Positions 24,906 through 36,096 of a DNA stretch of 64,000 nucleotides are shown here, in pieces. This DNA comes from Halichoerus grypus (Eukaryota; Chordata; Mammalia; Carnivora; Phocidae), in the NCBI RefSeq assembly GCF_964656455.1, contig NC_135721.1, positions 88,950,754 through 89,014,753 on the forward strand. The letters run 5' to 3'. Positions within the stretch are counted from its first letter, which is position 1. Each line of letters starts with the position of its first letter. A program made the position numbers and the translations under genes. Under the pieces are notes generated by a model. It was not told the origin of the DNA, searched no databases, and saw only the letters and a program-made list of their open reading frames with translations.

Positions 24906-25440
24906 TCACATGGCAGCCACAGAATTCTTCTAAAAAGTATGTCACTCTTCAGGTCAAAACCTTTCAGTGGCTCCATCACATCCAACATGTAGGGCTAGGG
25001 CCCAACATAATTGGCTTCCTGCCACCCCCCTGACTTCATCTTTGGCCATTTCCAGCCCCCCTCCTTTGTCACTCTGCTCCAGCTTCGCTGTCCTTAAATA
25101 CTGAAGCATATTCCCCACTCAGGGCCTTTGACCTCATTGTCCTTTGAACCTGGAATTCCCTTCTCCAAGATACCCACATGGCTTCTTTCCTTACTTCCTT
25201 CTGGTCTCTGCTCAAAAAGCTCCTTACCAAAGAGGGCTTTCCTTACCACCCCAGTCTGCCCTTATTCCCTGTTTTCCTTTCCTCCATAGCACTCCCCACT
25301 ACCTGATATTTTACTGACATAGCTTTTTATTCATTTATTGATTATTCATTATTGATTACTTTTACCCACTAGGAAGTAAGCACCATAAGCACAGGAAATT
25401 CGCCTAGGTTGTTGGCTGCCGCAGGTACCCAGCATCCAGA
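24906..25440 (+). mobile_element. L2 LINE fragment C (3' end)
   Basis: GGCAGCCACAGAATTCTTCT, CAGGTCAAAACCTTTCAG, CTCAGGGCCTTTGACC and TACCCACTAGGAAGTAAGC follow the L2 3' end. Confidence 0.8.
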
Positions 25441-25879
25441 ACAGACTTGGAATGAATCTATAAAAAAGCAGTTAAGCCCTTTAGTTGGCCTCAGAACCCG
25501 TGTACCCAGATGACACCTGTTCCCCGACCACAGCATTAGAGTAGAAGTTTGCTCCTGGAAATGCTGATCTGAGAAGCTCTGGATTCAAGGATGCAAAGCA
25601 AGTTGAAGGAGGGATATCTTGATGAAAACAGGGGATTCAATGAAAGCGTATGCATTAGAGGTTGAGACTCCTGGGTTCCTGCCCACCCCCACTTCTGCCC
25701 TACCTTCTTGTAGTACAGAGATCTTTAGCCAGGCCTAATCTCCCTTAGCAGGACCAAGGGTCTTCCTAGAGACAAAATAAACCATCCTTACTAAAAGACC
25801 AATAGTTCCTGATATTTCAGGGTCCCCAGTCAAGCAGATAGCTGACCCTCTGACTATTTGGTAAGGGAACAAATAAACC
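25441..25879. other. Intergenic, unassigned
   Basis: No recognised repeat, RNA gene or reading frame. Confidence 0.4.
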
Positions 25880-26700
25880 CAATAGAAGTCATGCAAACAA
25901 TAGGCAGTATAAAAAGATAATAAATAAGAAGACTATTTACTATAGCAACAAAAACACATAAATAAAATATATAAAAATAGAAATGTGCATAAATTTATAT
26001 TATCAAATTTTGGGAAACTTCTGAAAGATTCCAATGTGACAATGAATAAATGGAAAGATGTCCCATGTCTTTGGATAAGATGACTCTCCATCAAAAACTA
26101 TCCCCAAGTTTATATATAAGTTTAATGAGATCCCAATAAAGATATCAAGTTCCCCTTCCCCAGAGAACTATAGAAGTTGATCCTAAAATGAAAAAATTAG
26201 CAAGCAAAAATAGCTAAGAAAACCCCAAAAGAGAAGAGTAATAGTGGTAGCCTTATTTGATTAAAAAACAAAACAAAACTTTAAACAGCTACTGGGATGG
26301 GGGCACCTGGGTGGCTCAGTCGGTTAAGCGTCTGACTCTTAATTTCAGCTCAGGTCATGATTTTGGGGTCTTGGGATTGAGCCCCATGTTGGGCCTCTGT
26401 ACTCAGCAAGGAGTCTGCTGGGGATTCTTTCCCTCTGCCTCTACCCCTCCCCCCACTCATGCTCTAAACAAACAAACAAATAAATAAATAAAAATAAAAT
26501 CTTAAAAAAAAACCAAAAAACAACTACTGAGGTGTGTTACAGGACACAGGCACCAACTTGAAGGGGCTATAACTGGCCAAATCTGGAGCAATTTATACAT
26601 CAAAAAGAATGAGTATAATTAATTGCAAGATTACAATAAATAAATAAATATTTATGAGTATATTTGAATTTTGAAGGAAAGAGGAAAAGCAAAGAGAGAA
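25880..26700 (+). mobile_element. Old L1M ORF2 fragment, sense, interrupted by a SINE
   Basis: AATAAATGGAAAGATGTCCC and GAGATCCCAATAAAGATATC are typical decayed L1 ORF2 strings. A Can-SINE splits it at 26300-26518. The assignment right of the SINE is weaker. Confidence 0.6.
26300..26518 (+). mobile_element. Can-SINE, sense, inserted in an L1 fragment
   Basis: Head GGGCACCTGGGTGGCTCAG and an AAATAAATAAATAAAAA tail. A diverged duplication flanks it: AACAGCTACTGGGATG on the left, AACAACTACTGAGGTG on the right. Confidence 0.9.
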
Positions 26701-27119
26701 AGAAAAAGCTCATTTACCACCATTGGAGGTAACTATTAGATAATACTTTTCTACAAATATTTGTAATTAAAGGGAAGGAATTAAGCATTTACCCTCCTTT
26801 TCAAGGAGAAATGATAGTTTATCCCCAGTAGATAGGGACAGTTTTTTTTTCCAGAAAAATGCCAACTAATCAATGTGGGAAAAATTATGGAATGAGAAAA
26901 TCCCTTCTTTGCACCCCAATAAAACGACTGATTCAGTCCAAGATCATCCATGAACACTGAAACCATTAGATTAAAAAATTGTTGAAGAGACTGTTCACTT
27001 GATAAAAAGTACTGCTCCACAGTACGCACAGGGGAAAACATGCTTTTACAATGGTGAGATCTGGCTGTCACCACCTAGTTAGGAATTTAACTTATCAGTA
27101 GTAATGGGACAAACTGTAC
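26701..27119. other. Intergenic, unassigned AT-rich
   Basis: Possibly further old repeat DNA. No gene seen. Confidence 0.35.
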
Positions 27120-27241
27120 CTCCTGTTCTGTTTTTTTGTTTGTTTTTCTTTTAAGTAGACTCCATGCCCATTGTGGGGCTTGAACTCATGATCCTGAGAT
27201 CAAGAGTTGCATGCTCTACCAACTGAGCCAGCCATACACCC
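27120..27241 (-). mobile_element. Short tRNA-type carnivore SINE, antisense
   Basis: AAGTAGACTCCATGCCCA, GGGGCTTGAACTCATGATCC and CTACCAACTGAGCCAGCC. Same short class as 20888-20998. Confidence 0.85.
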
Positions 27242-27514
27242 TTATACCTGCTGTGATAATGGAATACGAAGCAATATGTATGAATGATTTTCGCCAATGT
27301 GGAATGGGAAATGAGGGTGGCCATATCCAATCTGATCCTGTAGTTTGAAAAGTTTTACATTGCCCAATGGGCACATAGGTCCCATTGAGAAGTAATGGTT
27401 ATTTAAAAATGAAATTCAAATATTATTTTTGCTTTCACTTTACGTGTATTATTTTTTTCAAATGGCTACTAAGTTGTTATGTCACAAATGCTTATTAAGT
27501 TGTTTGGCCTTGCC

Positions 27515-27690
27515 TCCTTTTTTTAAATTTAATTTTTAATTTTTTTTTTTTAATCACTCAGTTACCCCATTCCCCGACTCACCTCCTTTCTGTAACCCTC
27601 AGTTTGGCTCCTGGAGTCCAGAGTCTCTCATGGTTTGTCTCCCTCTCTGATTTCTTTCCATTCAGTTTTCCTTACTTCCTTTATAAATGA
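27515..27690 (-). mobile_element. Carnivore L1 3' UTR stub, antisense
   Basis: GTTACCCCATTCCCC, GTCTCTCATGGTTTGTCTCC and TTCCATTCAGTTTTCC match the complement of the carnivore L1 3' UTR that also ends the larger copy at 45049. Severely 5'-truncated insertion. Confidence 0.75.
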
Positions 27691-27829
27691 AACTGTTAGG
27701 TATTTCTTTTGGCCTAAGAATGCTGTGAAAAAAAATGACTGAGACTCAGTTCCATGATCAATCAATATAATCCCTTCCTTGAATCCATCCTCAATTTCTT
27801 TGCTCTTTTCTCCATGCATTATGCTTGCT

Positions 27830-28560
27830 TTGACCCTTGTCAAATTCAACCCACTGCCTCCTCTGTGCCTTCCCCCCAGGTGCCTGGACTAAGACAAGAC
27901 CTCCTGACTGCCCCCAACCCTACTTTCCACCCAGCAGCCAGAGTGATTTTCCGAAGTCACTTTACCCGTTAAAACCCTTCAATGATTTGGGACACCTGGC
28001 TGGCTCAGTTGGAAGAGCAAGGGACTCTTGATCTTGGGGTTTGTGAGTTGGGGGGTTGTGAGTTCGAGCCCCACGTTGGGTGTAGAGATTACTTAAGTAA
28101 ATTAAAAAAAAAACTTAAACACTTCAATGATTCATTGCCCTGCGGATACAGTCAAAACATATTCGTATACTCTAAGGGGCCCTTTATCCTCCTTTTTCCA
28201 GCATGCCCCCCTCCCCCACTCATGTCCCTCTGTACTTCGCACTTTGCAGTTTCTGGAATGTTCCCTGTTCTCCCTCCCTTCTCTGCCTTTGCACATGGTG
28301 CTCCCTCTGTGGGGAGTGGCATTCCCCTCGCCAACTCGACTAGGATCTCAGTCTTTACTGAGGAGTCACTCTCTCCAGGAAGCCTCCCTGACAGCCTTTT
28401 TATGTTCCCATAGAACACTTCCCAATAGCAGCCCTTAACCTGTACTGCAAGGGCCTCCCTTCCTACACTGGAAACTTTTCGGGAGCAGGAAATGCTTTTT
28501 GTTCCCTGTTGACCAAAGAGTAACTGGTATTCAGAACGCTCATCATAACTTAATTGCTGA
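27830..28560 (+). mobile_element. L2 LINE 3' portion, sense, interrupted by a SINE
   Basis: CAGCAGCCAGAGTGATTTTC, then TTTGCACATGGTGCTCCC and GAAGCCTCCCTGACAGCC follow L2. A short SINE splits it at 27988-28116. Confidence 0.75.
27988..28116 (+). mobile_element. Short tRNA-type carnivore SINE, sense, in L2
   Basis: CACCTGGCTGGCTCAGTTGG head, a GTTCGAGCCCCACG box-B-like sequence, and GATTACTTAAG before the A tail. The target duplication AAACCCTTCAATGATT (27972-27987) recurs as AAACACTTCAATGATT (28117-28132). Confidence 0.9.
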
Positions 28561-30640
28561 ATCATCCTGAATTTTGTGAGCTATGTTGTTCAAATATAGA
28601 TATGTATATATCTGTCCCTGGTCTTTTTTTTACTCTGTAGAAACAGATAATGTGTTTAGAAGAATTAAGTCTTGGTAAACCAATTCTGGTTCCAAATTCC
28701 TTTCTAAGTTTCTGTGGGTTTGTGCTCATTCTTCCTTGTTATTATTTCATCTTTCAGCATAATGTGCTGAATGCCTTATAATGATCAGCACGATCATTCT
28801 TTCCCATGAGTAAATCACAGGAGTTACTGTGTGTATATCACCCAAGGGATTTAAGTACAAATCTCTGTTTTTTAATGGTTTTGTGTTCTTATTTTGTTTT
28901 TGGTATTTGAGAGACTGGATGTGTTTTTAAGGAAAGTTTCCACCAGATACAGAGGTTAAAGGATAATAGAGCCATGTCCTTTCCCAGGGCTGTCCTGCAA
29001 GAGTCTGCACTTTCATAGGCCCCTTGAGATGTCAGTAATGATAGAAATCTCAAAATAAACAAAAATAAATTTTAATGAAGCTCAGAAAAGAGGAATAAGG
29101 TGGAGTAGCCCAAAGCATCTCCCAAGTGTGGGAGTCCAGGGTGGCTCTCTCAGTTGCACTACCCAAAGGTCAGGCCAGCTCCCCTTAGACGAGAAAGATA
29201 GTCCTCATGAGAATAAATGGAAGTAAATGAAGGAATCAATGTAGGTGACTGGACAACATTGAAAGAAAGGGCTCTTCAGACATTATGTAATCTATTATGG
29301 GATAGCGGGACACAGAATATTCTAGAATGGGCAAAAATAAAACTGACAAAATTGTATGAAGGATTCTAGAGTTTGTATACATTTTATTTATGTACTCCTC
29401 ATCTCTCTTTTTGTTCTGTTTTATCTAAAGAGCAATGTGATTTTTTTTTCTTCCTTATCAGAGGCTTTCTACTACTTAGCACTAAAATGCAGTCATTCCA
29501 TCTTACTATATTCTATAAAGGTGTTACCAAGGCCAGTTAGCTAAATGTTTGTGTTTCTTTCTTGAGAAAAAAAAAAACTTTGACTCTAAAAGGAGAGAGT
29601 GGGAAAGAAAATTGCAATTGAAATACAATGGTACATTTCCTGTAGAGTTCCCATGATTTTTTTTTTCAATTTGAAAATCGAGTTTTGCCATTTGTTAACA
29701 GAATGCTGCCATTTAGAGATATACATTTAAAAATTAATAACGGTTGCTACTGTTTTTCTGTGGGATCTCAGCAGATGAGGATACCCTTAGTTGAATTGGG
29801 CAATTGGTTGTGAGCCTGCTGAAATTACGCCATTTGTATTAAATTATGAAGTCTCAGAAAAACACACCACCTGATTTTGCTAGGTTAGAGACAAGAAAAC
29901 CGAAGTTGAAGTGTATCTTTAAGTCTATAAAATGGCAAAACCCGAAAAGGCTAGAATAAAAGAAACAAGTCATTCGAATATCCTCTGAATTACCAGTGTT
30001 TAAGTCTCAGCTCTGCAAAATCAGTTTTCAAGAGTACTGTTTCCTAAGTACGTGCAAACTCTTCAAGTATCTTAGTAAGGGAATAAGGAAAAAGTGTTGA
30101 GCTTTTGCACGGAGGTTCGCTTCATGTTTGTTCATTACAACAATAAAGACTATTATAATAGCATTGTGGGATCTCTTGGCAGAGGGACACTGCCAAAAGG
30201 GGGGAAATGGTCCTTATGGAACAATTGTCTTTTGCTGGAAGGCCCTCAATTAAAATTGTGTTTAAGCATACACAATATACAATCTTTTTTTACGTTAGTA
30301 GAAAATTGCTTTCGCGTGTAACCCCAGTGCTGCACGCGGGATGGGATACCTGCTGTAGAAATATCCAGGAGCAATCCCGGGCGGAAACTCATAGGACAAG
30401 AAATGGTGTTCGTGTCCCTGCGGGAGCTGGCAATGAATCGCTTACACCCCGTGGTGCAGTGTTCATTCTCGCTAACCTACGTGGGCCATGATTCTCCGTT
30501 GCTCCCTGACGGAGGAAAGTGTCAGTTCATGTGTGTCCCTTTCTCCGCTAGATGTCACTGTAAATCAATCGCTTGTGGAGAGGGGACCCGTGTGTTTCTC
30601 GTTATCTTCAGACAGTACCAGGGTTTAAAGCATGGTCGGT
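28561..30640. other. Upstream flank of the REV1 CpG island, repeat-poor
   Basis: No Can-SINE, L1 or L2 recognised from here to about 33 kb, apart from short A- and T-runs. Such repeat-poor flanks often hold proximal regulatory DNA, but no specific element can be assigned. Confidence 0.4.
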
Positions 30641-30900
30641 CCCCGCACTTGTCTCCTCCCAGAGTGGGGAGCCCATCGCGGGACGGGGGCGGCGGGGACT
30701 CTACGAAGCGAGGGCAGCGCCCCCTCGGAAGAGGCAACGGACGCGCCGCGACCCAAGCAGGAGGCGCGCAGGTGGCGGGGTTTCAGGGCTGGCTGCGCGA
30801 TGCGGGAGGCGGGCCCGCGCCGCACTCCTCCCCGCCCCCGCGAACGAGACGGTCACGTGCCGGGGAGGTGCTGCCCCCAGCGGGCGGTGGCGGGAAGGCG

Positions 30901-30924
30901 GGGCGAGGGCGGGGCGGGGCCGGG
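30901..30924 (+). other. G-quadruplex motif in the REV1 promoter
   Basis: GGG-CGA-GGG-C-GGGG-C-GGGG-CC-GGG: five G-runs with loops of 1-3 bases, overlapping the GC boxes. Confidence 0.65.
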
Positions 30925-31179
30925 CCGGCAACCGCAGAGCTCCGAGGCGCCGCGCCCGCGGTGCGGGAGTCGCCCGGGACAGGGTGCGGACCGGGCGCGT
31001 GCGCCGCGCGGGGTGAGTGCGAGCCGGGGCGGGGACAGCGGCTCCCTAGCCGCGCGTGCCTGGCCGACCGGCGCAGGCGGGGAGGAAAAGGGGGAGGAGC
31101 CAGGGCGCGCGCAGGCCGTGGAGGGGGGAGGGGCGGGGCGGAGCTGCGGCGCGCGCGTCCGCCAGAGTAGGGGAGGGGC

Positions 31180-31382
31180 GGGAGCAGCCGCTGAGCGCGC
31201 GCAGGGCCGGCCGCCGTGAGCGTGGGGCGAGCGTGGGCCGCGGCGCGGCGGTGTGACTCCTTCCCGCGACCCTCTTCCCGGCCCCCAGCGGGGGCACTGT
31301 GCGGCGGCCGTAGCGGCGCCGGAGCCCACGAGGTCGAGCAGGCGGCCGTGCCCGGGCATGGTGGTCCGGGGCAGCGCGGAAG
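31180..31382 (+). other. REV1: Predicted REV1 exon 1 (5' UTR); left end approximate
   Basis: The right end is set by the donor AG|GTGAGC at 31382/31383, the best placed donor in the island. The left end is an estimate, since a dispersed promoter gives no single start. The only ATG between 31000 and 31382 is at 31358. It opens a short frame that continues into exon 2 if these exons are joined. An alternative first-exon donor, GG|GTGAGT, occurs at 31012/31013. Known human REV1 also has a non-coding first exon, as I recall. Confidence 0.6.
31358..31382 (+). promoter_or_regulatory. Predicted upstream ORF of REV1, exon 1 part (finishes in exon 2)
   Basis: ATG at 31358 in a strong context (G at -3 and G at +4). 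Eight codons plus one base lie in exon 1. Joined to exon 2 at 60210, the frame reads 12 codons (MVVRGSAEEAPP) and stops at TGA 60221-60223, which overlaps the REV1 start codon at 60220-60222. Depends on the predicted splice 31382-60210. Confidence 0.55.
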
Positions 31383-31405
31383 GTGAGCGACCCCCGGGCG
31401 GCGGC

Positions 31406-31425
31406 GGGGGTGGGGGAGGGGTGGG
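31406..31425 (+). other. Very short-loop G-quadruplex motif at the start of REV1 intron 1
   Basis: GGGGG-T-GGGGG-A-GGGG-T-GGG: all loops are one base, the class that forms the most stable parallel quadruplexes. It lies on the coding strand 24 bases after the exon 1 donor, so it could form in the displaced DNA strand and in the nascent RNA. Confidence 0.8.
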
Positions 31426-33087
31426 ACCGGACACGCGTCGCCCGGAGGCGCCGCAGACCCGCCCGGCGGCGGCCCGAGCGCGGACGGCCTGAGGCGGGGC
31501 TGGGGAGGGCGCGCCGGCCCGGGCACCGCAGGCCGTCCTGTCGCGGCCTGGGCGGCCCGCGGCGTCCCCGAGCGCGGCAGCTGCCGGGTTATGTAACGCG
31601 TGACCTCCCCTTCTCCCTCCGCCATGGCGCGGCGGGCCGGGCGCCGCCGACCCCGCCGCCCGCGCACGGCCGCCAGGCGCCGGAGACTCGCACGGCGCCC
31701 TTCCTTCGGTGCTCCCCGGGTCCCGCCGGCGAACGCCACCCCCGGCCCCGCAAACTCCTTCCTCCTGCGTCGGCGCCTGGGCCGGCCTTTCAGCCCCGCG
31801 CCATTCATTCGTGCGCGCGTTCGGTCGTAGGTTCATCAAGCATCGCAGGATGTCGGCCGGGGCCGGGCGCTGGTGTTCTCCGCCCGGCCTCCCGCCACGC
31901 CATCCCTCCCCCCACCCTGTGACCCCGGCATCAGACGCCCCTCCCCCGCACTGGGTCCCAAAATCGGTGTTGGACTAGCTGAAGGCAATTTTTATTCACT
32001 TAGTTTTCCTTGTTACCTGTTTCCTTAATATGCAGGGCACCTTTCCCCAACTGTCCTTACAAGTGCCCTTTTCACACTTCCACTCACTATTAAAATGATT
32101 GAGCCCCTGTGTAGACCGAAAGGGGCTTTTCCTTGTATATTTCGTTGCACTTACTACCTACACCCAGTCTGTGAGGAAATAAAATACCTTAATATGTCAA
32201 TTAAGAGTCTCCCTTGTTTAAAACAAAATAATTGCAGATGGTGTAAGTTTACAGTTTCTGTCTTTCACGCCTTCGCAGGTCATGTATAGAGTGGAAATGG
32301 TATCGTTCAGGTGAAAAAAATGTAGACTAGCACATCCCATAAAAGGACCTGTAACTGAATTTTAAGGACTTTAACAGTTCTTAATTCTGTGTCTCTCTGG
32401 GCTGTCTGGCCTCTCCGCTTTAGTCTTCAAGAGTTAGCTGTTTCTTCTTTAGAATTGGGCACACCATAACGTTGGTTCTTGCTGTGGAGAACACAGTAAT
32501 CCAGCCTTTGGGAGAACGGTCGACCTGCTTCCCAAACTTGCATCTCTGCTTTCCCACGTAGCCTTGTCTTAGCCAGTGCAAGTGCTGCTAGCAAGTGGTT
32601 CCCTCCTTATGTTTCCTATGCTGGATTCTTGGAGATTCACTTAAAGTCCCTCTTCGATGAATTTTTCTCAGGAGGATCTCCATTCAATTCTTAGGCTCTT
32701 TATTTGCCACTCAGATTCTACATGTGTTATGATGATTATCTTTTTGTCCATATCCTCTTTTTCTCTATCAGTCCATACCAAACTAGATTATTGCCATAGA
32801 ACTTTACTCCTATTTCATGGTAAACAATACATAATTAAGATTTTTTTTTTTCCTAAAAAGGTAGGAATCACTCTTTTAGGATTAATGTTTATGATATTTC
32901 AAGTGGAAAATAATTTTTCAAAATAATGTGTTTTGAGTAGTTAGGATCACTCAATTTTCCCTACTCAAACTGCAAAACTCAGTTCTGCATAAAAGAAAGA
33001 AACCCTGTCCTCACCAGCAACAAACTAGTCATTAATAATAAGTTGGGAAGACTACATGTATTTGATAGTTCTTTCTTTGACAGTTGC

Positions 33088-33312
33088 TGTAGTGGAAAGA
33101 TAAGAATTTTAGAGTTAGATGTAGATCTAAATTCTGGTTTATTAGCTGTGTGACCTTCGACAATTTAAGTTACTAATAGTTGGTTTTTTCCTTAGGTGTA
33201 GAATGAAGACATTATTTCCTATCCTGGATAGTTAAGGATTAAATGAGTCTTTAAATGTAAGGCATCTAGTGAGTACCTGGTACACAGTGATGCTCAATAA
33301 ATACATAACATA
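33088..33312 (+). mobile_element. MIR SINE, sense
   Basis: TTAGCTGTGTGACCTTCGAC is the MIR core (agctgtgtgacc), with GGTGTAGAATGAAGAC and a final GATGCTCAATAAATA. Confidence 0.8.
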
Positions 33313-33564
33313 TTCCCTCTGGTATATTTTTTATTGCAATTCACAGTCTAGAATGAGCCAGGATATGCTGGAAACAAAGCATGAGAAGAGAGCTGATCAG
33401 AAGAGGTGCTAGGTACTCCTTATCTCCAAGTTAATGAAGGAGCTCTAAGCTAAACAATAGTAAAGCTCTTTCTTTCTGTTTCTCAAGAATGTACACGTGT
33501 ACGTGGCATATTGTATATTATAGAATATTGAACAGAACACTCATAAATGAAGGAAATATGTTTT

Positions 33565-33735
33565 TGGTTTTTTTAGAGAGAGAGAGTGTGCGAGCGGGGC
33601 CAGGGTAGGGGAGCAGAGGGAGAGAGAGAATCTTAAGCAGGCTCCACTCGGGGTTTCATCTCACAACCCTGAGATCATGACCTGAGCCAAAATCAAGAAT
33701 TGGACGCTTAACTGACTGAACCACCTAGGTGCTCC
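33565..33735 (-). mobile_element. Can-SINE, antisense, 17-bp target duplication
   Basis: Ends in GAACCACCTAGGTGCTCC. The exact duplication TGAAGGAAATATGTTTT is at 33548-33564 and 33736-33752. Confidence 0.95.
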
Positions 33736-33879
33736 TGAAGGAAATATGTTTTAATCTTTTTTTCTCCTAAATATAGCACCAACTGAAGCATTAACTTGGA
33801 TATTAAAAAAGAATCTGATTTTTTTTTCAAAGTCAAGTCAGGAAGGGGGGATGAGGATGAAGGGAGGAAGCATATTTTA

Positions 33880-34107
33880 TTTATTTATTTATTTTTTTTT
33901 TTTTATTTTTTTTTTTTTTAAGATTTTATTTATTTATTTGAAACAGAGAGAATGAGAGAGAGAGAGCACATGAGAGGGGGGAGGGTCAGAGGGAGAAGCA
34001 GGCTCCCCGCTGAGCAGGGAGCCCGATGCGGGACTCGATCCAGGGACTCCAGGATCATGACCTGAGCCGAAGGCAGTCGCTTAACCAACTGAGCCACCCA
34101 GGCGCCC
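33880..34107 (-). mobile_element. Can-SINE, antisense, 18-bp target duplication
   Basis: Poly(T)/TTTA tail side, AAGATTTTATTTATTT, ending in GAGCCACCCAGGCGCCC. The exact duplication GGGAGGAAGCATATTTTA is at 33862-33879 and 34108-34125. Confidence 0.95.
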
Positions 34108-34179
34108 GGGAGGAAGCATATTTTAAAAATTCTTTTTTAGAGAGACAATTGGGTCGCATGCTCTTCTTTTAGTGTCTCA

Positions 34180-35120
34180 CCTGCTTACACACAGTACATG
34201 AATCCTAGTCTGAGTTCCAGTATTTCTTCCTTAGACTGTTAGGACAGTGCCCTCCCTGGTATCCCTGATTCTTTTGCTTTTCTTCCTGACTGATCCCCAC
34301 ATAAGAATCAGAACGATCTTTTTATTTTTTTATTTTATTTATTTGAGAGAGAGACAGAGAGCCGGCACAAGTGGGGGGAGGAGCAGACAGAAGGAGAGGG
34401 ACAAGCAGACTCCCCGCTGAGCCCGACGCTGTGCTCTATCCCAGCACCCTGGGATCGTGACCTGAGCCAGTCAGGCGCTTAACTGACTGAACCACCCAGG
34501 CGCCCCCAGAGTGAGCTTTTTAAAGACATAAATCATACTGTCATTCTTGTGCTCCAAAGCCTCTGAAAGCTTCCTGTTATCCTTAGTATTGAATCAGAAC
34601 GCCTTACCACAGCCCCTCGGGGCATTACGAGATTTGGCAGCTGCCAGTCCTAACTAAACCTCTTACCATGTGACTCTTCATCGCCCTGCCCATCTCTTGG
34701 TCCTTGTGCCATTTCTTGAACTAATCAAACTGTTCCTACCTTAGGGGTGTAAAACTTTCTATTCTCTTAGTTGGGCCACCCCTTCCTCCTGGTGGTTATC
34801 TTGCCTTTACATCTTCTGTTTGCTGGTCAATGTCATCACCTCATAGAGGCCTTCCTTGATCCCTAAAATAGAAGCCAGCCCCTCCCTCTGCCACTTTTGA
34901 TGCTGTCATTTTAATTTTTGTTCATAGCAGTTATTGCTAGGTGAAGATATACTGTTCACTTATTTATCAATTTTCTCCATACACTTCTTTGCTTCAAGGC
35001 CTCTCTCCCACTAGAGGGCAGGGGCGTGACTTGTTCTCACAGCTCTATCCCCAGTGTTCAGAATTCTACCTGAATTGGTAGATTGATGCTCAACAAAACT
35101 TGTTAAATGAGTGAATGGCA
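34180..35120 (+). mobile_element. L2 LINE 3' portion, sense, interrupted by a SINE
   Basis: CTGACTGATCCCCACATAAG, then GAGGCCTTCCTTGATCCC, CCCACTAGAGGGCAGGGGCG and a tail of AATGAGTGAATG. A Can-SINE splits it at 34325-34506. Confidence 0.75.
34325..34506 (-). mobile_element. Can-SINE, antisense, in L2
   Basis: Ends in GAACCACCCAGGCGCCCC. Diverged flanking duplication: CAGAACGATCTTTTTA on the left, CAGAGTGAGCTTTTTA on the right. Confidence 0.9.
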
Positions 35121-35135
35121 TACTTAATTTAAACA

Positions 35136-35325
35136 TTGTTCTGGAATCAGACAGCCTGGGTCAGAATCCTGTCTCCTACTGTTTACTGATTCTGTAGTCT
35201 TGGGCAAGTTAATATCTTTTGATGCCTCAGTTTGTTCATCTGTGAGATGGGGACCATGTGTACCTTATAGGATTATGGTGAGTAATAATTGCGTTAATGC
35301 ATGTAAAGTGCTTAGAACAGGGTTA
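35136..35325 (+). mobile_element. MIR SINE, sense
   Basis: GGAATCAGACAGCCTGGGT, then TTGGGCAAGTTAATATC and GCCTCAGTTTGTTCATCTGT. Well preserved MIR core. Confidence 0.85.
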
Positions 35326-35879
35326 TTTTATAGTTTCTAGAAACAGTATTTGAAATTGGGAATATTCACTTAGGATTTTGTGTTTTTGCATGAGACAGAG
35401 GTATAAGCATTGAACTTTATATTTATTTTGGTTTTATTTTTGGCTACCAAAGTCATATTTATGGAACTCTTATTTAAAATAAATATATTTTGTGGCTGTC
35501 TAGAATGGATTAAAAATAAGCTGTTGGGGATGGCGACTAGTATTGGTCTTAATGTGGAAGTCAGCTTTTTCATTCTTAGATCTGTGGAAGATGCTAGAAG
35601 AGATTATCTTAGCAGCTGCCCGCCAGAGTAGCTTTTACATATTTCCCTTTGAAGTTTTGCTGGAGATAGGACCGTGGTGATAAAAGGACTTGCTGGAAGC
35701 TGAAGACAGAAAATCCTTGAAGATCCAGTTGAAGGATGAGCCCTGTAGTATTTGGGAAAGGAGAGGTGTTTTATCATCTTTTGTGTTCAGTTTCTGCTAT
35801 TTTTTGTTATGGATTTTCCCTCCAAAATTGTGTTTCGTTCTTAATGAGAACCTATAGTGACCCAACTATACTTCATACC

Positions 35880-36096
35880 TTTTTTTTTTTTAAGATTTGT
35901 TTATTTATTTTGAGAAAGAGAGAGAGAGCACACGCTTAGGGCAGAGGGATAGGGGGAGAGGGAGAGAGCGAATCCCAAGCAGACTCCACCCCAAGTGTGG
36001 AGACCGACAGGGGGCTCAATCTCATGACCCTGAGATCACGACCTGAGCCGGAGCCAAGAGTCAGGCACCCCACCAGCTGCACACCCCGGCGCCCCG
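35880..36096 (-). mobile_element. Can-SINE, antisense
   Basis: TTTTTTAAGATTTGTTTATT on the left, GACCTGAGCCGGAGCC, and a diverged head ending CCCCGGCGCCCC. Confidence 0.9.

Larger units (their letters stand above)
30650..31965 (+). promoter_or_regulatory. REV1: REV1 CpG-island promoter
   Basis: Abrupt GC-rich block dense in CpG within AT-rich surroundings. It holds several Sp1-type GC boxes (GGGGCGGGGC at 30911-30920, and others near 31130 and 31170), a CACGTG E-box at 30854-30859 and NRF1-like GCGC clusters. No TATA box is evident. It lies about 29 kb before the REV1 start codon and ends in a good splice donor at 31383. This fits a TATA-less housekeeping promoter with dispersed start sites. 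The exact start site is unknown. Large open frames across it on both strands reflect GC composition. Confidence 0.85.

Noticed and set aside
27988..28116. tRNA-like sequence with box-B-like motif
   Set aside because: It is a SINE: it has an A-rich tail and target-site duplication and lacks a complete tRNA fold. The same reasoning applies to all other tRNA-like hits.
30403..31922. Large overlapping open frames on both strands (up to 341 codons)
   Set aside because: They cover the CpG island, where stop codons are rare because of GC content. The peptides are Pro/Arg/Ala/Gly-rich low complexity without any domain, and overlap in several frames.
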